Of a DNA stretch of 8,453 nucleotides, positions 7,960 through 8,453 are shown piece by piece. A program made the translations under genes and the position numbers. The notes under the pieces were generated by a model, which was not told the origin of the DNA, did no database searches, and saw nothing but the letters and a program-made list of their open reading frames with translations. How positions within the stretch are numbered: position 1 is the first letter of the stretch; each line of letters begins with the position of its first letter. The DNA is from an uncultured Carnobacterium sp. (GTDB lineage: Bacteria > Bacillota > Bacilli > Lactobacillales > Aerococcaceae): NCBI GenBank assembly GCA_937967765.1, contig CALCML010000202.1, forward strand, positions 1 to 8,453. Direction: 5' to 3'.

Positions 7960-8453
7960 TTTTAAGAAGACAGTGGCATTCGTTGCGATGATTGCATGGG
8001 CTATTTTAGGACTTACTTTGATGCAACCTGTTAACGCAGCAACAGTAACACCAACTGTTTCAAACTTAAAAGCAACAGCAGCTGGTCAAAAGGTAACATT
8101 TTCTTTCGACTGGGATTTAACAGGTAAATCTGTTAAAGAAGGCGACACTTTCACAATCGATGCTCCAGAAGGTGTCAATATCACTGAAATCGCAACACAA
8201 TCACTACAAGCAAACGGTGCTGAAGTAGCGACTGTTTCGATGACAGGCAAAAAGATTACTTTTACTTTCAAAAAAGCAATCGAATCAATGAACCAAAACG
8301 TAAAAGGTGGATTCTCATACAAAGCTGAATGGGATAACACACCAGGAAACCCTGGAAACAAAACAGCTACTTCAAAAGTAGGTTCTGAATCAGTTGTGAT
8401 CACACGTCCTGATGGACCTGGCGTATTTGAATCTGTTTTAAATAAATACAACC
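7949..8453 (+). CDS. Secreted Ig-like surface adhesin, 3' end missing
   Basis: The frame is open from the ATG at 7949 to the window edge, giving 168 codons. The first 30 residues form a Sec signal peptide: MKSSFKK, a hydrophobic core, and a likely cut after VNA (28-30). The mature part starts as a strand-rich Ig-like domain (KVTFSFDWDL, GDTFTIDAPEGV, KITFTFKKAI), resembling the first adhesive domain of MSCRAMM or Cna-type cell-wall proteins. A linker with RPDGPG follows at about 155, where a second domain seems to begin. The LPXTG anchor expected of such proteins would lie beyond the window, so surface anchoring is inferred. GGAGG at 7938-7942, six bases before the ATG and inside gtrA, gives a strong start; no separate promoter is visible. 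The ligand cannot be told. Confidence 0.8.
   Translation, partial: MKSSFKKTVAFVAMIAWAILGLTLMQPVNAATVTPTVSNLKATAAGQKVTFSFDWDLTGKSVKEGDTFTIDAPEGVNITEIATQSLQANGAEVATVSMTGKKITFTFKKAIESMNQNVKGGFSYKAEWDNTPGNPGNKTATSKVGSESVVITRPDGPGVFESVLNKYN

Noticed and set aside
8086..8451. 121-codon open frame on the - strand at the right edge
   Set aside because: It is antisense to the adhesin, whose frame has a signal peptide, a strong ribosome binding site and Ig-like strands.

Overview
The window comes from a low-GC Gram-positive bacterium, most likely a lactic acid bacterium (Lactobacillales). The gene set supports this: NAD-dependent ligase, a CamS-type pheromone-precursor lipoprotein, GatCAB, the RNA polymerase delta subunit, a GtrA membrane protein and a secreted adhesin. 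Strong GGAGG-type ribosome binding sites and AT-rich third positions agree. A Carnobacteriaceae genus such as Granulicatella is a guess from overall feel and cannot be proved here. Every gene lies on the + strand.

Left half (1-5756): the 3' two thirds of ligA (cut by the window edge), then 12 bases later camS, then a 65-base gap with a good sigma-A-type promoter, then gatC, gatA and gatB. gatC and gatA overlap by ATGA, and gatA and gatB are 14 bases apart. GatCAB converts mischarged Glu-tRNA(Gln) and/or Asp-tRNA(Asn) to the correct aminoacyl-tRNA.

Middle (5757-6261): about 500 bases with no convincing gene but dense structure. A 188-base imperfect inverted repeat carries a terminator-like hairpin at its tip. 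Its 3' arm begins the first of two roughly 100-base direct repeats. Each repeat can form the same two-part stem-loop, and one base pair differs between copies by a compensatory change. Between the repeats is a sequence able to form an H-type pseudoknot. This is the least explained part of the window and the best candidate for something undescribed, either a structured leader RNA or a small non-coding mobile repeat.

Right half (6262-8453): a DUF1934 (YwiB-like) gene, rpoE (delta subunit) with its own promoter and a strong terminator, then an apparent two-gene unit. That unit is a four-helix GtrA-family protein whose last 11 bases overlap the start of a secreted, Ig-like adhesin that runs off the right edge. 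Three consecutive genes (DUF1934, rpoE, gtrA) use GTG or TTG starts.
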